From: Ashinkailepas kermadecensis
Taxonomy: Eukaryota; Arthropoda; Thecostraca; Neolepadidae
Length of the DNA: 64,000 bases
Reading direction: 5' to 3'
NCBI GenBank assembly: GCA_034440615.1
Contig: JAOTOM010004027.1
Coordinates: 1-64,000, forward strand
A model generated the notes under the pieces. It ran no database searches and had not been told where the DNA came from. It saw only the letters and a program-made list of their open reading frames with translations. Positions 52,976 through 63,600 of the stretch are shown here, one piece after another; within the stretch, counting starts at the first letter, position 1; the number at the start of each line of letters is the position of its first letter. Position numbers and translations under genes: made by a program.

Positions 52976-54948
52976 CAGCCGAGCGACATCAACTGTCCAG
53001 TGCAGGCAGTTGGCGACCATGATCGATAACTGCTCTGTACTCGGGCAGCTGGTGACCTTTGGGCAGGCGTCAGCCGAGCGACATCAACTGTCCAGTGCAG
53101 GCAGTCGGCGACCATGATCGATAACTGCTCTGTACTCGGGCAGCTGGTGACCTTTGGGCAGGCGTCAGCCGAGCGACATCAACTGTCCAGTGCAGGCAGT
53201 TGGCGACCATGATCGATAACTGCTCTGTACTCGGGCAGCTGGTGACCTTTGGGCAGGCCTCAGCCGAGCGACATCAACTGTCCAGTGCAGGCAGTCGGTG
53301 ACCATGATCGATAACTGCTCTGTACTCGGGCAGCTGGTGACCTTTGGGCAGGCATCAACCGAGCGACATCAACTGTCCAGTGCAGGCAGTCGGCGACCAT
53401 GATCGATAACTGCTCTGTACTCGGGCAGCTGGTGACCTTTGGGCAGGCGTCAGCCGAGCGACATCAACTGTCCAGTGCAGGCAGTCGGCGACCATGATCG
53501 ATAACTGCTCTGTACTCGGGCAGCTGGTGACCTTTGGGCAGGCGTCAGCCGAGCGACATCAACTGTCCAGTGCAGGCAGTCGGCGACCATGATCGATAAC
53601 TGCTCTGTACTCGGGCAGCTGGCGACCTTTGGGCAGGCGTCAGCCGAGCGACATCAACTGTCCAGTGCAGGCAGTTGGCGACCATGATCGATAACTGCTC
53701 TGTACTCGGGCAGCTGGTGACCTTTGGGCAGGCGTCAGCCGAGCGACATCAACTGTCCAGTGCAGGCAGTCGGCGACCATGATCGATAACTGCTCTGTAC
53801 TCGGGCAGCTGGTGACCTTTGGGCAGGCGTCAGCCGAGCGACATCAACTGTCCAGTGCAGGCAGTCGGCGACCATGATCGATAACTGCTCTGTACTCGGG
53901 CAGGTGGTGACCTTTGGGCAGGCGTCAGCCGAGCGACATCAACTGTCCAGTGCAGGCAGTCGGCGACCATGATCGATAACTGCTCTGTACTCGGGCAGCT
54001 GGTGACCTTTGGGCAGGCGTCAGCCGAGCGACATCAACTGTCCAGTGCAGGCAGTCGGCGACCATGATCGATAACTGCTCTGTACTCGGGCAGCTGGTGA
54101 CCTTTGGGCAGGCGTCAGCCGAGCGACATCAACTGTCCAGTGCAGGCAGTCGGCGACCATGATCGATAACTGCTCTGTACTCGGGCAGCTGGTGACCTTT
54201 GGGCAGGCGTCAGCCGAGCGACATCAACTGTCCAGTGCAGGCAGTCGGCGACCATGATCGATAACTGCTCTGTACTCTGGCAGCTGGTGACCTTCGGGCA
54301 GGCGTAAGCCGAGCGACATCAACTGTCCAGTGCAGGCAGTCGGCGACCATGATCGATAACTGCTCTGTACTCGGGCAGCTGGTGACCTTTGGGCAGGCGT
54401 CAGCCGAGCGACATCAACTGTCCAGTGCAGGCAGTCGGCGACCATGATCGATAACTGCTCTGTACTCGGGCAGCTGGTGACCTTTGGGCAGGCGTCAGCC
54501 GAGCGACATCAACTGTCCAGTGCAGGCAGTCGGCGACCATGATCGATAACTGCTCTGTACTCGGGCAGCTGGTGACCTTTGGGCAGGCGTCAGCCGAGCG
54601 ACATCAACTGTCCAGTGCAGGCAGTCGGCGACCATGATCGATAACTGCTCTGTACTTGGGCAGCTGGTGACCTTTGGGCAGGCGTCAGCCGAGCGACATC
54701 AACTGTCCAGTGCAGGCAGTTGGCGACCATGATCGATAACTGCTCTGTACTCGGGCAGCTGGCGACCTTTGGGCAGGCGTCAGCCGAGCGACATCAACTG
54801 TCCAGTGCAGGCAGTCGGCGACCATGATCGATAACTGCTCTGTACTCGGGCAGCTGGTGACCTTTGGGCAGGCGTCAGCCGAGCGACATCAACTGTCCAG
54901 TGCAGGCAGTCGGCGACCATGACCGGGAACCGTTCTGTGCTCGGGCAG
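52976..54948. repeat. 95-bp minisatellite, 21 units, ending at a splice acceptor
   Basis: Units start CAGCCGAGCGACATCAACTG at 52976, 53071 and then every 95 bp to 54876. Units are nearly identical; variants are single bases (for example TTGGCG/TCGGCG). Each unit contains CTCTGTACTCGGGCAG followed by CTGGTGACC. In the last unit the corresponding words are TTCTGTGCTCGGGCAG followed directly by the coding sequence of the next exon. The array thus consists of copies of the intron 3' end. Confidence 0.95.
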
Positions 54949-55149
54949 CAGCTACACGGAGCTGCAGGCCGAGCTGCGCCGGCGCAGCGCCGACCTGAAG
55001 CGCCGGATCCAGACGGCCTGCGACGACGCGTTCCTGCGGCTGCGCGACAAGGAGAAACGGCTGCTGCGCGTGGTGGACGCGGTCGGCAGCCGTCAGCAGG
55101 CCGACGTCTGGGCCAGCAGCATGCTGGACTCGCAGCATGGACTCCACCG
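54949..55149 (+). CDS. Coiled-coil exon of a TRIM/RBCC-like protein
   Basis: The 201-bp exon is open and strongly biased to G/C third positions, unlike the intron sequence around it. It encodes a heptad-rich helix beginning YTELQAELRRRSADLKRRI and continuing with DKEKRLLRVVDAV and QADVWASSMLDSQHGLH. The acceptor is GCTCGGGCAG at 54939-54948 (a second AG three bases later would drop one codon). The donor is CACCG-GTCAGT at 55149. It starts and ends in phase 2. The coiled-coil style, with paired basic and acidic residues, resembles the segment after the B-box in TRIM proteins; RING and B-box exons are not securely found. The frame stays open through the following repeat to 55795. Confidence 0.6.
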
Positions 55150-55190
55150 GTCAGTGCTGGGGCTCTGCGTGTACCGGCACGCTGACGGTG

Positions 55191-55665
55191 TCTGGACTCT
55201 GACGGTTAGTACCTGGACTCTGACGGTCAGTACCTGGACTCTGACGCTCAGTACCTGGACTCTGACGCTCAGTACCTGGACTCTGACGCTCAGTACCTGG
55301 ACTCTGACGGTCAGTACCTGGACTCTGACGGTCAGTACCTGGACTCTGACGCTCAGTACCTGGACTCTGACGGTCAGTACCTGGACTCTGACGCTCAGTA
55401 CCTGGACTCTGACGCTCAGTACCTGGACTCTGACGCTCAGTACCTGGACTCTGACGCTCAGTACCTGGACTCTGACGCTCAGTACCTGGACTCTGACGGT
55501 CAGTACCTGGACTCTGACGGTCAGTACCTGGACTCTGACGGTCAGTATCTGGACTCTGACGGTCAGTAGCTGGACTCTGACGCCCAGTAACTGGACTCTG
55601 ATGCTCAGTACCTGGACTCTGATGGTCAGTACCTGGACTCTGCCGGTCAGTAGCTGGACTCACAA
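55191..55665. repeat. 21-bp minisatellite, about 22 units, donor-like
   Basis: Units read CTGGACTCTGACGGTCAGTAC. About half carry GACG-GTCAGT, which repeats eight bases of the real donor CCG-GTCAGT 40 bp upstream; the others have GACGCTCAGT and lack the GT. The reading frame of the exon continues through the array as WTLTVST heptads to a stop at 55795, so intron retention would add a repetitive tail. Confidence 0.95.
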
Positions 55666-55799
55666 CGTAATTTCGCCGGTGTGTATTCTTATGGCGAACG
55701 TCTGGGCTCACGATTTCGATTTTGTTGTTAATATCCAAGGAAGTGATGATTTATTTCCCTGTGCTGTATCTGGAATAATTCAAATCAATAATTAAGTTC

Positions 55800-56690
55800 A
55801 CATATCAGTTGTGAGAATGTGGGCAGACCAGCACATCCGAGGCCGGAACGAACGCGTAGACCTCGTCTGCTTGGAAGGGGGTTGCAAAGTGTGCCTGATA
55901 TCTCATTCAGCTTGTCCCCTTAATGATGCACTTACGTCAAGAAATAAGAAACAGTTTTAACGCGTTGAAAACCACTCAAATGCATCGTTAGTTTATAACT
56001 GATACGACGCGGGCCTTCTAGGAGACAATATACACAAAAATCGGGAAAATTACTTCGCATGCCCCACAGCCCCATCGCGTGTGTCAGGCGCGACGAAGGT
56101 ATGACAGCAAGTATTTACACTGACATTATCTACGTCAACTTCGTGGTAGGCACGTGATTGTGGCGAATTATCACGTGGATCTAATTCTCGTTTTAAATAT
56201 TGTAAACATGGACTGTATTGCACTTCGCTTGTTCTATACCGCGCTTACACTTATTCATATGGCCTTTAGAGGGCTCAATAGCAGATCGCATGAAGTCGCC
56301 CAGGTCCAGAGTGCATAACGTCACGATCCCTGCAGTAAGCTGCGTGCATCCTGTCCTTGGTGCCAGGCGTCCAAAGGGCAAGGTGACACGAGTACAGAAC
56401 GTCCAAGAATCAGACCCTCCAAACCGAGCCTTGTTTTAGGTGCAAGTATGAGCCTGAATGATACTGGATGTGCCGCTCAACTGAAGTAATGTTACATGCA
56501 ATGATTAGTTGGCGCTCCTGACGGCATATCGATATTTTTGGAATGCTATCAACTCTTGCCTGGTTGCTTTTTGACGCTTTTCATTCTTGGTTATTTTTTT
56601 TTTTTTTTTTTTTTGGTCCGAATTCTAGCTGGGGTGGCTGTATGAACCAGTCGTATTGCTAAGAAGAGCTTGTTGCGTGGAACCTGGCCC
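55800..56690. other. Intron sequence, no feature except poly-T
   Basis: A run of about 18 T lies at 56596-56614. No coding was seen. Confidence 0.5.
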
Positions 56691-57036
56691 TACCACCAGA
56701 TCCATGAATTCCAGTTGTACGGCATAATTTTTACCGATAGTTTAACGTGCCGGCAGCACACCGACACGGCCGCCCCGGTAGCTCGTCCCCAGCCTTATCG
56801 GTCCAGTTGCCAACTGACCCTCCCAGCCGGGGGCTTGTTTGTTTATTGGGTGGTTCACGACGCGCTTTTTGCACATTCACGGCTAATGGCGCCGCCCACA
56901 CTGTTTCGCCGGAGGGCCACGGGATTCCCAGCCGGGGGCTAAATGCGAGCGCGTGAAGCGACTCGAACCATGTCTTGCCATGACAGGGGAGAACAATGCA
57001 GGTCAGCGCTCCAACCAACTGAGCTATCGGGGCGGC
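56690..57036 (-). mobile_element. tRNA-derived SINE
   Basis: On the minus strand from 57036 the head reads CCGATAGCTCAGTTGGTTGG, an A-box (TAGCTCAGTTGG), and 50 bases later ATGGTTCGAGTCGC, a B-box. The spacing is wider than in a functional tRNA and the stems do not close, so it is a SINE head. The body (about 56700-56950) contains two direct copies of GCCCCCGGCTGGGA (reverse complements at about 56824 and 56928). The tail is near AATTCATGGATCTGG. Confidence 0.6.
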
Positions 57037-57049
57037 AGTGTTCAGTTAT

Positions 57050-57300
57050 AATGATATATCTGGGATGACCCTTTTTAAAACAATTCATGAGCTTTCGGAG
57101 CTCCTAGCGTATCCGTCATCAGATGGTATATTCAAAGAGAAGACAATTGTCTTCCTGTCTTGTCAATTGTCTTCAATTGTCTTCTATCCAAGAGAAGACA
57201 AGAATTGTCTTCTCTTTGAATATACCATATGACAACGAAGCCGTTTAGGAACTCAGAAAACTCATGAATTATGTTCCCAGATGTCATCCCAGATGTATCA
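57050..57300. mobile_element. Foldback element with arms of about 110 bp
   Basis: The left arm begins ATATCTGGGATGACC (57054), and the right arm ends with its inverted copy (about 57285-57300). The centre contains alternating AATTGTCTTC words. Both arms read outside-in as SGMT..IHE(F/L)SE(F/L)L, so a short formerly coding segment was duplicated in inverted orientation. Confidence 0.75.
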
Positions 57301-57309
57301 TTCTTATAA

Positions 57310-58250
57310 ACACCCTTTAATATGTCTCTGATGTACTGCACTGTCACGAAAGTCACACGGTTTTGGTCTAAAGGGTAATACTTGCTGAATGTAAAGCGTC
57401 CAAAATGGTCGCACTTGGCGACATGCTTGATGGCTACAGTGCAGAACGTCTAAACACCAATGCGTCTAATGAGATAGGTGGCGCTAGTAGTCAGACGGCC
57501 AATAATCGCGCCCAGTTGTGAGCCGTGGCAGTAACTGCTAAACCTACTCTAACCCAACTGAGCTTGAACGAACTGTCCCAGATGCACGGTCAAATGTGAA
57601 CTGGGCACGCGGGATTGTAGAGAAAGTCGCTGCCTGACCAGCGGTATGCTTGTTTGTTTGCCAACTAGGTTCGTCTACCTCGTAACTTGCTCTTCCAAGT
57701 TACTCCACATGGCAGACAGATTTGTATCGGATTACCAGGCTTACATGCTTAGCATCAGTATCGTTGTACCAATATCGTTGGCATCGACCAATCAGACTGC
57801 GAGTTTTTCCGACCGCGATAACAACAGCAGCGAGTTGTGAACGTGCGGCAGCAGTCTCCATCATGCTGCCGAATCATCCGTGTGTTCTTGTATTTATACC
57901 ACTGGCACCAACGATAGATAAATGAGCTGCGTGAAATGTAGCTGCTGTCGTCCCGAATTTGCCTTCCATTGCCGTCATTAGTTCCCATGGTCGAATATCC
58001 CCTTCAGTGTGTCTTAGAGATAAGAAAGTGGTCGTATTCGGGGACAGTCCCTTTACCGGTGCGACGGCAGCGGGGGAATTCCACGACGGGAGTGCGATTG
58101 CAACACTGCTACCGACTTGTCTGCGACGACGTGACCGCCGACACCAGTACCGTGACGCGACAACACTGCGACTGAAACAACTGCGGCGCGACTACACTGC
58201 GAGAACAAAAACTTCCACTGACTTTACTGTGATGCGACGCAGCTGCGGGT
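57310..58250. other. Intron sequence, no gene recognised
   Basis: Contains one CTCF-like AGGTGGCGCTAG word at 57477. Short GC-richer stretches at 57990-58200 have open frames without recognisable product. Confidence 0.45.
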
Positions 58251-58257
58251 TCGTCGC

Positions 58258-58322
58258 ACGGTAGCACTGTAGCACTGTAGCACGGTAGCACTGTAGCACG
58301 ATCACTGTAGCACGGCTGCCAA
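58258..58322. repeat. GTAGCACTG-type 9-bp repeat
   Basis: About seven units of GTAGCACTG or GTAGCACG with one deletion. Confidence 0.85.
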
Positions 58323-58530
58323 CACTGCTGCGCGACATCACTCGTCTGGTACGCGGGCATGCACTGCCTGGAAACAGATCGCCCAGTCCGGGGGCGCGCC
58401 CCGAGGCCACGGTCCCGCCTCCTGTTGCTGGAGCGCTACTCTGCTCACCGCGTCCGAGAAGTAGCGATAGTCCTGCCGTGTACGCAACGTGCTACGGCGC
58501 GTGACCCGAGAGGGAGCGCGTGAGCGGAGG

Positions 58531-58605
58531 ACCGCGGTAGCTCAGTTGGTAGAACTTCGGACTCTTGATAGCAAGATTGTGGGTTCCAATCTGAAAGCCG
58601 ACGGC
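58531..58605 (+). tRNA. tRNA-Lys-like sequence, probably pseudogene or SINE head
   Basis: GCGGTAGCTCAGTTGGTAGA is a good A-box, TCGGACTCTTGATA occupies the anticodon arm with CTT in the loop, and GTGGGTTCCAATC fits the B-box. The anticodon stem and acceptor stem do not pair fully and the T-loop has CC for CG. It therefore resembles a lysine tRNA but is unlikely to be functional. Confidence 0.45.
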
Positions 58606-58609
58606 ATTT

Positions 58610-59220
58610 ACCGAGTCCACCCGCGACCAATCGGCGTGAGAGGTTGGCGACGCTATATGACCTAGCGGTTGAATGCGTAAAGGTACCATGCGTCGTAAAA
58701 TAACCCAAGGTTCTTACTCTTTTTCACCCATACGCACACATCTACGACACGTGTAGCGGTCGTAATTGCATCCAAACTAACGCTTGCTTTTTGAGCCTCC
58801 CCAGTCTAGACGCTCTGCACTGCAGTCGCAGTGCCCTGTGGACGGGGTGCACATAAGACAGGATCTGTGTAGTCAATTCCTGGGGATTTGAGATGTGATG
58901 TGCTCTGAACAACTTTCTTCCAGTCGCACGATGCCCAGCGTCGCGACGTCAGACGTTCTGATCTCTGGATGTTCTCCATTGTAGACAGGTCATGACCTCT
59001 CCCGAGAGGCGGGTGGTCGGAGCAAAACACGTGAAGTGTTCCTCTGCTACTCAAATTGTGCAAATTGGTGTCGCTTCCATGCAACGTTGAAGACGAACAA
59101 GATGAAACAAAGCATAATTCACCACAGCTACTGTGAAGCCAGCTGGTCGTTCGGCCGCCCACGTACCCCCCACTCCCACCCCACCCCCCGCCAATTTCTA
59201 AGCACGCTTCCGTGCCCGCC
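58610..59220. other. Intron sequence, no gene recognised
   Basis: A 206-codon frame on the minus strand crosses this stretch and the next exon; it shows no domain and is treated as a shadow. Confidence 0.45.
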
Positions 59221-59225
59221 CACAG

Positions 59226-59366
59226 AGGTCGGCCTACCGTACAGGCGATGTCGCTGACGCTGGACACTGAACTGCTGGGCCGGGCCATAGAGCTGTTCGC
59301 CGCCGTCAAACTGGACGGTCTGCTGACGTCGTCTGGACAGTCTCTGACGTCATCACTGCCATCTGG
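59226..59366 (+). CDS. Exon of the TRIM/RBCC-like gene
   Basis: The acceptor GTGCCCGCCCACAG and donor ATCTGG-GTAAGG are both good. The 141-bp exon starts and ends in phase 2, matching the exon ending at 55149. It encodes GRPTVQAMSLTLDTELLGRA followed by IELFAAVKLDGLL and a serine/threonine-rich end. Third positions are G/C-rich as in the coiled-coil exon. A stop lies immediately after the donor (TAA at 59368), so splicing is required. The helical DTELLGRAIELFAAV stretch fits the end of a coiled-coil region in TRIM proteins, but no specific member can be named. Confidence 0.6.
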
Positions 59367-59369
59367 GTA

Positions 59370-59900
59370 AGGGCAGCTGTTTGGTGATGCCGGGTGATCC
59401 CGCAATTTGGCACAGAGGGCGCGCATTGTCCGCGACTACTTCGAGGATTGTTCCGTTTGGTTTTAGTTCATTCGGTTGCAGCATCGGCCTATAATAGGCC
59501 ACCATAGGCTCGAATGTTTGAGTTTTTGCATTGTTGTCGTTAGTTACTTTTACCTTAGTTACAGGCATTCCAGCTGGGTCCAGAGTAAGCAAAAATAGCT
59601 TCTGTAGACTCATTGGCCGACCGTCGGTAAAAAGCGCTGACGACAATCAGGTTGTACCTCAGCCCCATTCTATTTCGTCGAAGAGCAAGTTGAAACGAAA
59701 AAAAGGTAGCCTGTTGTTAATAAGGAACCCTAAGGCATACATCTTGAAAGACTGTTCATAATATTAAGCTATAAAGTATCAATCTTCAAGTTAACAATAC
59801 ATAGTTAAAAGACGAACTACGAGTGGGTCTAGCTAGGGTTCTGGAGTGTGGGGGATACCCGTGACTACTTTACTCCAGAAATGCTTGGCTGTTGTCACCG
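59370..59900. other. Intron sequence; unrecognised minus-strand frame
   Basis: On the minus strand 59646-59353 is open for 97 codons with protein-like composition (KLFLLTLDPAGMPVTKV, EPMVAYYRPM). I recognise no family; a mobile-element fragment is possible. Confidence 0.3.
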
Positions 59901-60080
59901 TTGTGAACACGCCTACGTGATAGGATTCGCCTAGATATTCGCCTAGGTTCGCCTAGACAGGTAGCTGGGCTCTGGTCTACCCGTGCCCTGTGAAAGTTGT
60001 GAACACGCCTGCGTGACAGGGTTCGCCTAGATATTCGCCTAGGTTCGCCTAGACAGGTAGCTGGGCTCTGGCCCACCATG
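59901..60080. repeat. Two tandem copies of a 96-bp unit
   Basis: TTGTGAACACGCCTACGTGA at 59901 recurs at 59997 with few differences. Each copy contains three TTCGCCTAG words (TTCGCCTAGATATTCGCCTA). Confidence 0.9.
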
Positions 60081-60089
60081 GGAAGGTCG

Positions 60090-60715
60090 TGAGCCATCTC
60101 TGCACATACCAGAACCTAAATTGAGTATGCTACAAATTATTTGTACCTGTGAAGTATTACTAAAGATTACCAAAAAGCGTGCTATGGTGCTTGTAACAAT
60201 GAGGGATTATCACTGATATGTTCACGGGAGGATGATGCTTGCCGAAAGGTGAATATATCGATCTCAGGATTCATATTTCGCCACTAGTGTTTTTGTGAGG
60301 ATTCGACAATCTTACTCAAAAGTCGTTGCATTGTTCAGGCATGTGACTAGAATCGGTTCTGAATCGCTCGGCATTTCGCTCGCACATTCATGACCGTGGC
60401 ATAAGGAGGGAGCAGCTCCAAGTCGTGGTGTAAGTGTACGGGATCAGCATTGATAAACACCGCAATCCGGCGACACCGTTCGCTGCCACACACGCCCAGT
60501 GTGCTCCGGTGCCGTGTGGTGTGTGCTGGACGTGTGCCGGTGCAGTGGCACCCGCCCTGCCACCGCGTGAGGTCCACCAACAGCAGCTGGGCCGTCGTGA
60601 AGCGAATCTCGACTGGTCACACGGTCGTTCGTTTTGTTTTGCACTGTGCTTATTTGTTCATTAGCGGTCTTGTCTGCCGGCTTTGTTACTTTGCTTGTGT
60701 ATTCGTGTTTGTGCG
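60090..60715. other. Intron sequence, no gene recognised
   Basis: 60430-60620 is GC-richer and open in several frames on both strands, with repeated CACACG/GTGTGC words. No domain or convincing splice pair was found. Confidence 0.4.
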
Positions 60716-60718
60716 TGT

Positions 60719-61085
60719 AGAGGCCAATTTCCCTAACACCACAAACTGTGTATTCACACCAAATGTATTGTGAATGCACCTTTAGGTAATGTTCAGGTAT
60801 TACCCCTCACACTTCCTTTATATCAACAAGGTATTTAAGTCACCATCAGCTGATTGCCAGTCAGCTGTTGGTGACTTAAATATTAAATAAGATTAAGTAT
60901 AGTTAAGTAAATTAATCTTAGTAAATTAATCTTAGTAAATTAATCTTAGTAAATTAATCTTAGTAAATTAATCTTAGTAAATTAATCTTAGTAAATTAAA
61001 TATAATTAAATATGATTACCTAAAGGTGTGTTCACACCAAATTCAATGTGAAACACAGCTTGTGATGTTAGTGAAATTGGCCTCT
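60719..61085. mobile_element. MITE with inverted repeats of about 74 bp and internal 14-bp array
   Basis: The left arm (60719-60792) starts AGAGGCCAATTTCCCTAACA and ends CACCTTTAGGTAAT. The right arm (61012-61085) is its inverted copy with roughly a dozen differences. The interior has a hairpin around CATCAGCTGA/TCAGCTGTTGG (60840-60880) and about seven units of TAAATTAATCTTAG (60905-61000). There is no coding capacity. Confidence 0.85.
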
Positions 61086-61198
61086 GTTTGTGATCGCGAT
61101 GACAACAGGCGGCAGGAGCCGTCCGATATTGACGTGGGAGTGCGTCTGACTTGGCACGAGAGAGTGGCTCTTCTGACTGAGAGTGGAATGGCCGACTG

Positions 61199-61331
61199 GG
61201 GGCGAGTGTTGAGCAGTGAGTTGGGACCGCCGTGAGTGGTGGCGGCGTGGTGTCCGACAGACTGGAGGGGGGGGCGAGTGTTGAGCCGTGAGTTGGGACC
61301 GTCGTGAGTGTGGTGGCGTGGTGTCCGACAG
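61199..61331. repeat. Tandem duplication of about 70 bp containing a splice acceptor
   Basis: GGCGAGTGTTGAGCAGTGAG to GTGTCCGACAGACTGGAGG occurs at about 61199-61269 and again at 61272-61340. Both copies contain the acceptor GTGTCCGACAG, but only the second is followed by open coding sequence. Confidence 0.85.
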
Positions 61332-61440
61332 ACTGGAGGATTACGGTGCCGAAGAGCACCTGGTCTGCCACAAGCCGCTCACGTCCGACCCCGCCACTGT
61401 GCGGTTCACGCGACCCCTCTCCCTGGCGCATTACACCCAG
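61332..61440 (+). CDS. Exon of the TRIM/RBCC-like gene
   Basis: The 109-bp exon follows acceptor GTGTCCGACAG and begins with one base that completes the codon left open at 59366. It encodes LEDYGAEEHLVCHKPLTSDP and ATVRFTRPLSLAHYTQ, ending in phase 0 at CAG-GTTAGT. The last 30 bases with the first ten of the intron form the unit of the following 40-bp array, so several further donors exist. Only the first donor keeps the frame of the next exon: reading on meets a TGA at 61522. No domain is recognised in this part. Confidence 0.55.
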
Positions 61441-61708
61441 GTTAGTCACGCGACCCCTCTCCCTGGCGCATTACACCCAGGCGAGCCCCGCGACCCCTCT
61501 CCCTGGCGCATTACACCCAGGTGAGTCACGCGACCCCTCTCCCTGGCGCATTACACCCAGGTGAGTCACGCGACCCCTCTCCCTGGCGCATTACACCCAG
61601 GTGAGTCACGCGACCCCTCTCCTGGCGCATTACACCCAGGTGAGTCACGCGACTCCTCTCCCTGGCGCATTACACCCAGGTGAGACACGCGACCCCTCTC
61701 TGGTGCGG
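61401..61708. repeat. 40-bp minisatellite of eight units, each with a splice donor
   Basis: Units start at 61401 (partly coding), 61441, 61481, 61521, 61561, 61601, 61640 and 61680. The body is CACGCGACCCCTCTCCCTGG and CGCATTACACCCAG. The donor word after CAG is GTTAGT, GCGAGC, GTGAGT four times and GTGAGA. The four GTGAGT copies match the consensus donor better than the one used by the exon as annotated. Confidence 0.95.
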
Positions 61709-61709
61709 T

Positions 61710-63145
61710 ACACGAAAGTTGGCACAGCTTTGAGTGCATTTTTACACCTAGATACCAGAAAATAGTGCTTCCGTGCACTGCTTTCGGAGGTTTCCAAAAG
61801 GAGGTCAACATTTTGGCCACATTTAGACCTTGTCTATATGCAGCATAGCGCACAACCCTAGTATCCCAAGATTCTGTGCAATAGTATGTCAAACATTATT
61901 AGCATATGTCGTATAAGCGGATATGATACCAGTTATTGCCAACACATGAAGTTACTCAATACGAAATTCCGTTTCTCTTTGCGAAAAACGAACTTTTAAC
62001 ATAATAGCATATGTTAATCGGTAACCAGGATTGTCAATAAAGTAAAACCAAGTCGGATGCCAGTCTCGAGATCTCGTGGCGTACAACACGTCAACATATT
62101 TTTGTTTCATGTCGTTATGACTCTCCGTTTGAAAACGCTATGCGGCTTAAAACGCCCCCTTCGCACCCATCGCACTGCAGAAGGTGGGAACATGCTGTAC
62201 ACGGGCGGTCTTAAACCTTGCAGCTCGTAGAGGTTATTTTGATGTGTCCGAGGTTTTTTTTTCTGAGGTAACTCCTAAATAATGTGTGAAATTGCTTCGA
62301 CATTTAGCACAACTTCAAAAAGAAAATGATGAGCACACAGTGCAAAAAAATGGAGATCCAATCTATTAAGGTCACGGGGTTAAGTTCGGTTCAAATCAGG
62401 CCACGACCTCTGCTCCATGCTGATTTATGCGTACATTGAAACATTTCTCATGAACAAACTTTACAAGACACAGTCAAAAGTCGAAGATGAGTGCGACAAG
62501 TTGGGTGTCAATGTGACAAATGATCAATGAAAAAACCACGAACACAAAAAAGTGACCTTCGGCGATTTCTAGGCCACTTGGACATTTCATTCGGTCAAAA
62601 GGTCTTTTTCGTGCATAATTTTGTCATAGCTTAATATTTCAAACCAAAAAATCTGAGTGTGTATAATGATAACCTAAGTCCTCTAATGGTATTCCAAGTT
62701 TCAATTAAAGTCAGGTCATTGAGACGTGGTCTTAAGCGTAATGCACGTTAAGCACAATGTTTCATAATTTGAATTGAAATTGAAAATTGATTGAAAATTG
62801 AGAATTATCATATTCAACAGTTGATAACATATTTTCTAGTACTTGACCTTAACCTGGTAGGTAGCCGTCACCTTCTTGCGTGTCATGGTCTTCCACAATG
62901 CCTGACATGTATTCGTCTATGCTCCTTCATCTATCGATGGAATAAATACATCGATCGATCTGACCTAGAGTGTGGTACTCCCGAAACCCTGTGAGTTTTC
63001 TCGACAGTTCCAGCAGACATTTGTCGCATGCGGAATAATGTGGTTATTACAGCGGAATAATTATTGTCATTGTATTTGTGTGCTCTTCATATGGACAATA
63101 TCATTCGAGTCCTGTGACATGTTTTGATAACATGTGATTTCCTTG
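61710..63145. other. Intron sequence, no gene recognised
   Basis: AT-rich, without tandem repeats or coding signal. Confidence 0.5.
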
Positions 63146-63149
63146 GCAG

Positions 63150-63272
63150 CATCCCAAGGAGGCGACATCTGATATACTGTCACAGACATCTAGTGATGGC
63201 GATGAAAAGTTCGAGTTGGTGTTGTCTCCGGAAGATGCCAGTGTGGAGATCGTTCCGTCACCGGGTGACGTG
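63150..63272 (+). CDS. Exon of the TRIM/RBCC-like gene
   Basis: A pyrimidine-rich acceptor (GTGATTTCCTTGGCAG) and donor GACGTG-GTATGT enclose exactly 41 codons in phase 0, matching the exon ending at 61440. The peptide is acidic and serine-rich (HPKEATSDILSQTSSDGDEK, then FELVLSPEDASVEIVPSPG), typical of a disordered linker. The donor implies that further exons lie downstream; none is recognised before the window ends. Confidence 0.6.
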
Positions 63273-63520
63273 GTATGTCCAGCACCATGGTCATCGACCT
63301 GGTATATTTGGAAGACTGTTCATTTTGTCTAGCTGCAGATTTATCTACGATCGTTCACTTGCCTTCAATTGCTTGTGAACATTTGATAGTTTCTGCTGGC
63401 GTTGTAAACCCAATGGTAAAGGAAATTCAACCAGCTGCTTCCTGTTGTTTTCCTTCTACTTGGTTCAATATTTGATAAGCCATAGGGCTATTGCAGTAGT
63501 CTTGTGACATGCGCTTTCGT

Positions 63521-63600
63521 GGTTTCGTGGTGCAGTGGCTTTCAGGGCGCGTGCGGGGCCGTACGGACGTCACGGCTCGAGCCGTGATTGTGGGGCGTGA
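63521..63600 (+). mobile_element. tRNA-like SINE head
   Basis: GGTTTCGTGGTGCAGTGGCT resembles a degenerate A-box region and CACGGCTCGAGCCGTGATTG contains a B-box-like GGCTCGAGCC. Spacing is close to that of a tRNA, but the acceptor stem does not close. A short body to about 63640 follows. Confidence 0.4.

Noticed and set aside
52976..54948. A CRISPR-like array
   Set aside because: The 95-bp units are contiguous and identical throughout, with no variable spacers, and the genome is eukaryotic. It is a minisatellite.
55151..55738. A 195-codon minus-strand protein of QSPGTDR repeats
   Set aside because: It is the shadow of the 21-bp minisatellite following the coiled-coil exon.
58806..59426. 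A copia-like reverse transcriptase fragment (SPGIDYTDP) on the minus strand
   Set aside because: Only one short word resembles the copia motif; flanking motifs are absent and the frame overlaps a better supported plus-strand exon.
60347..60640. An exon in the GC-richer stretch
   Set aside because: Several frames on both strands are open, but no convincing splice pair or domain is visible.
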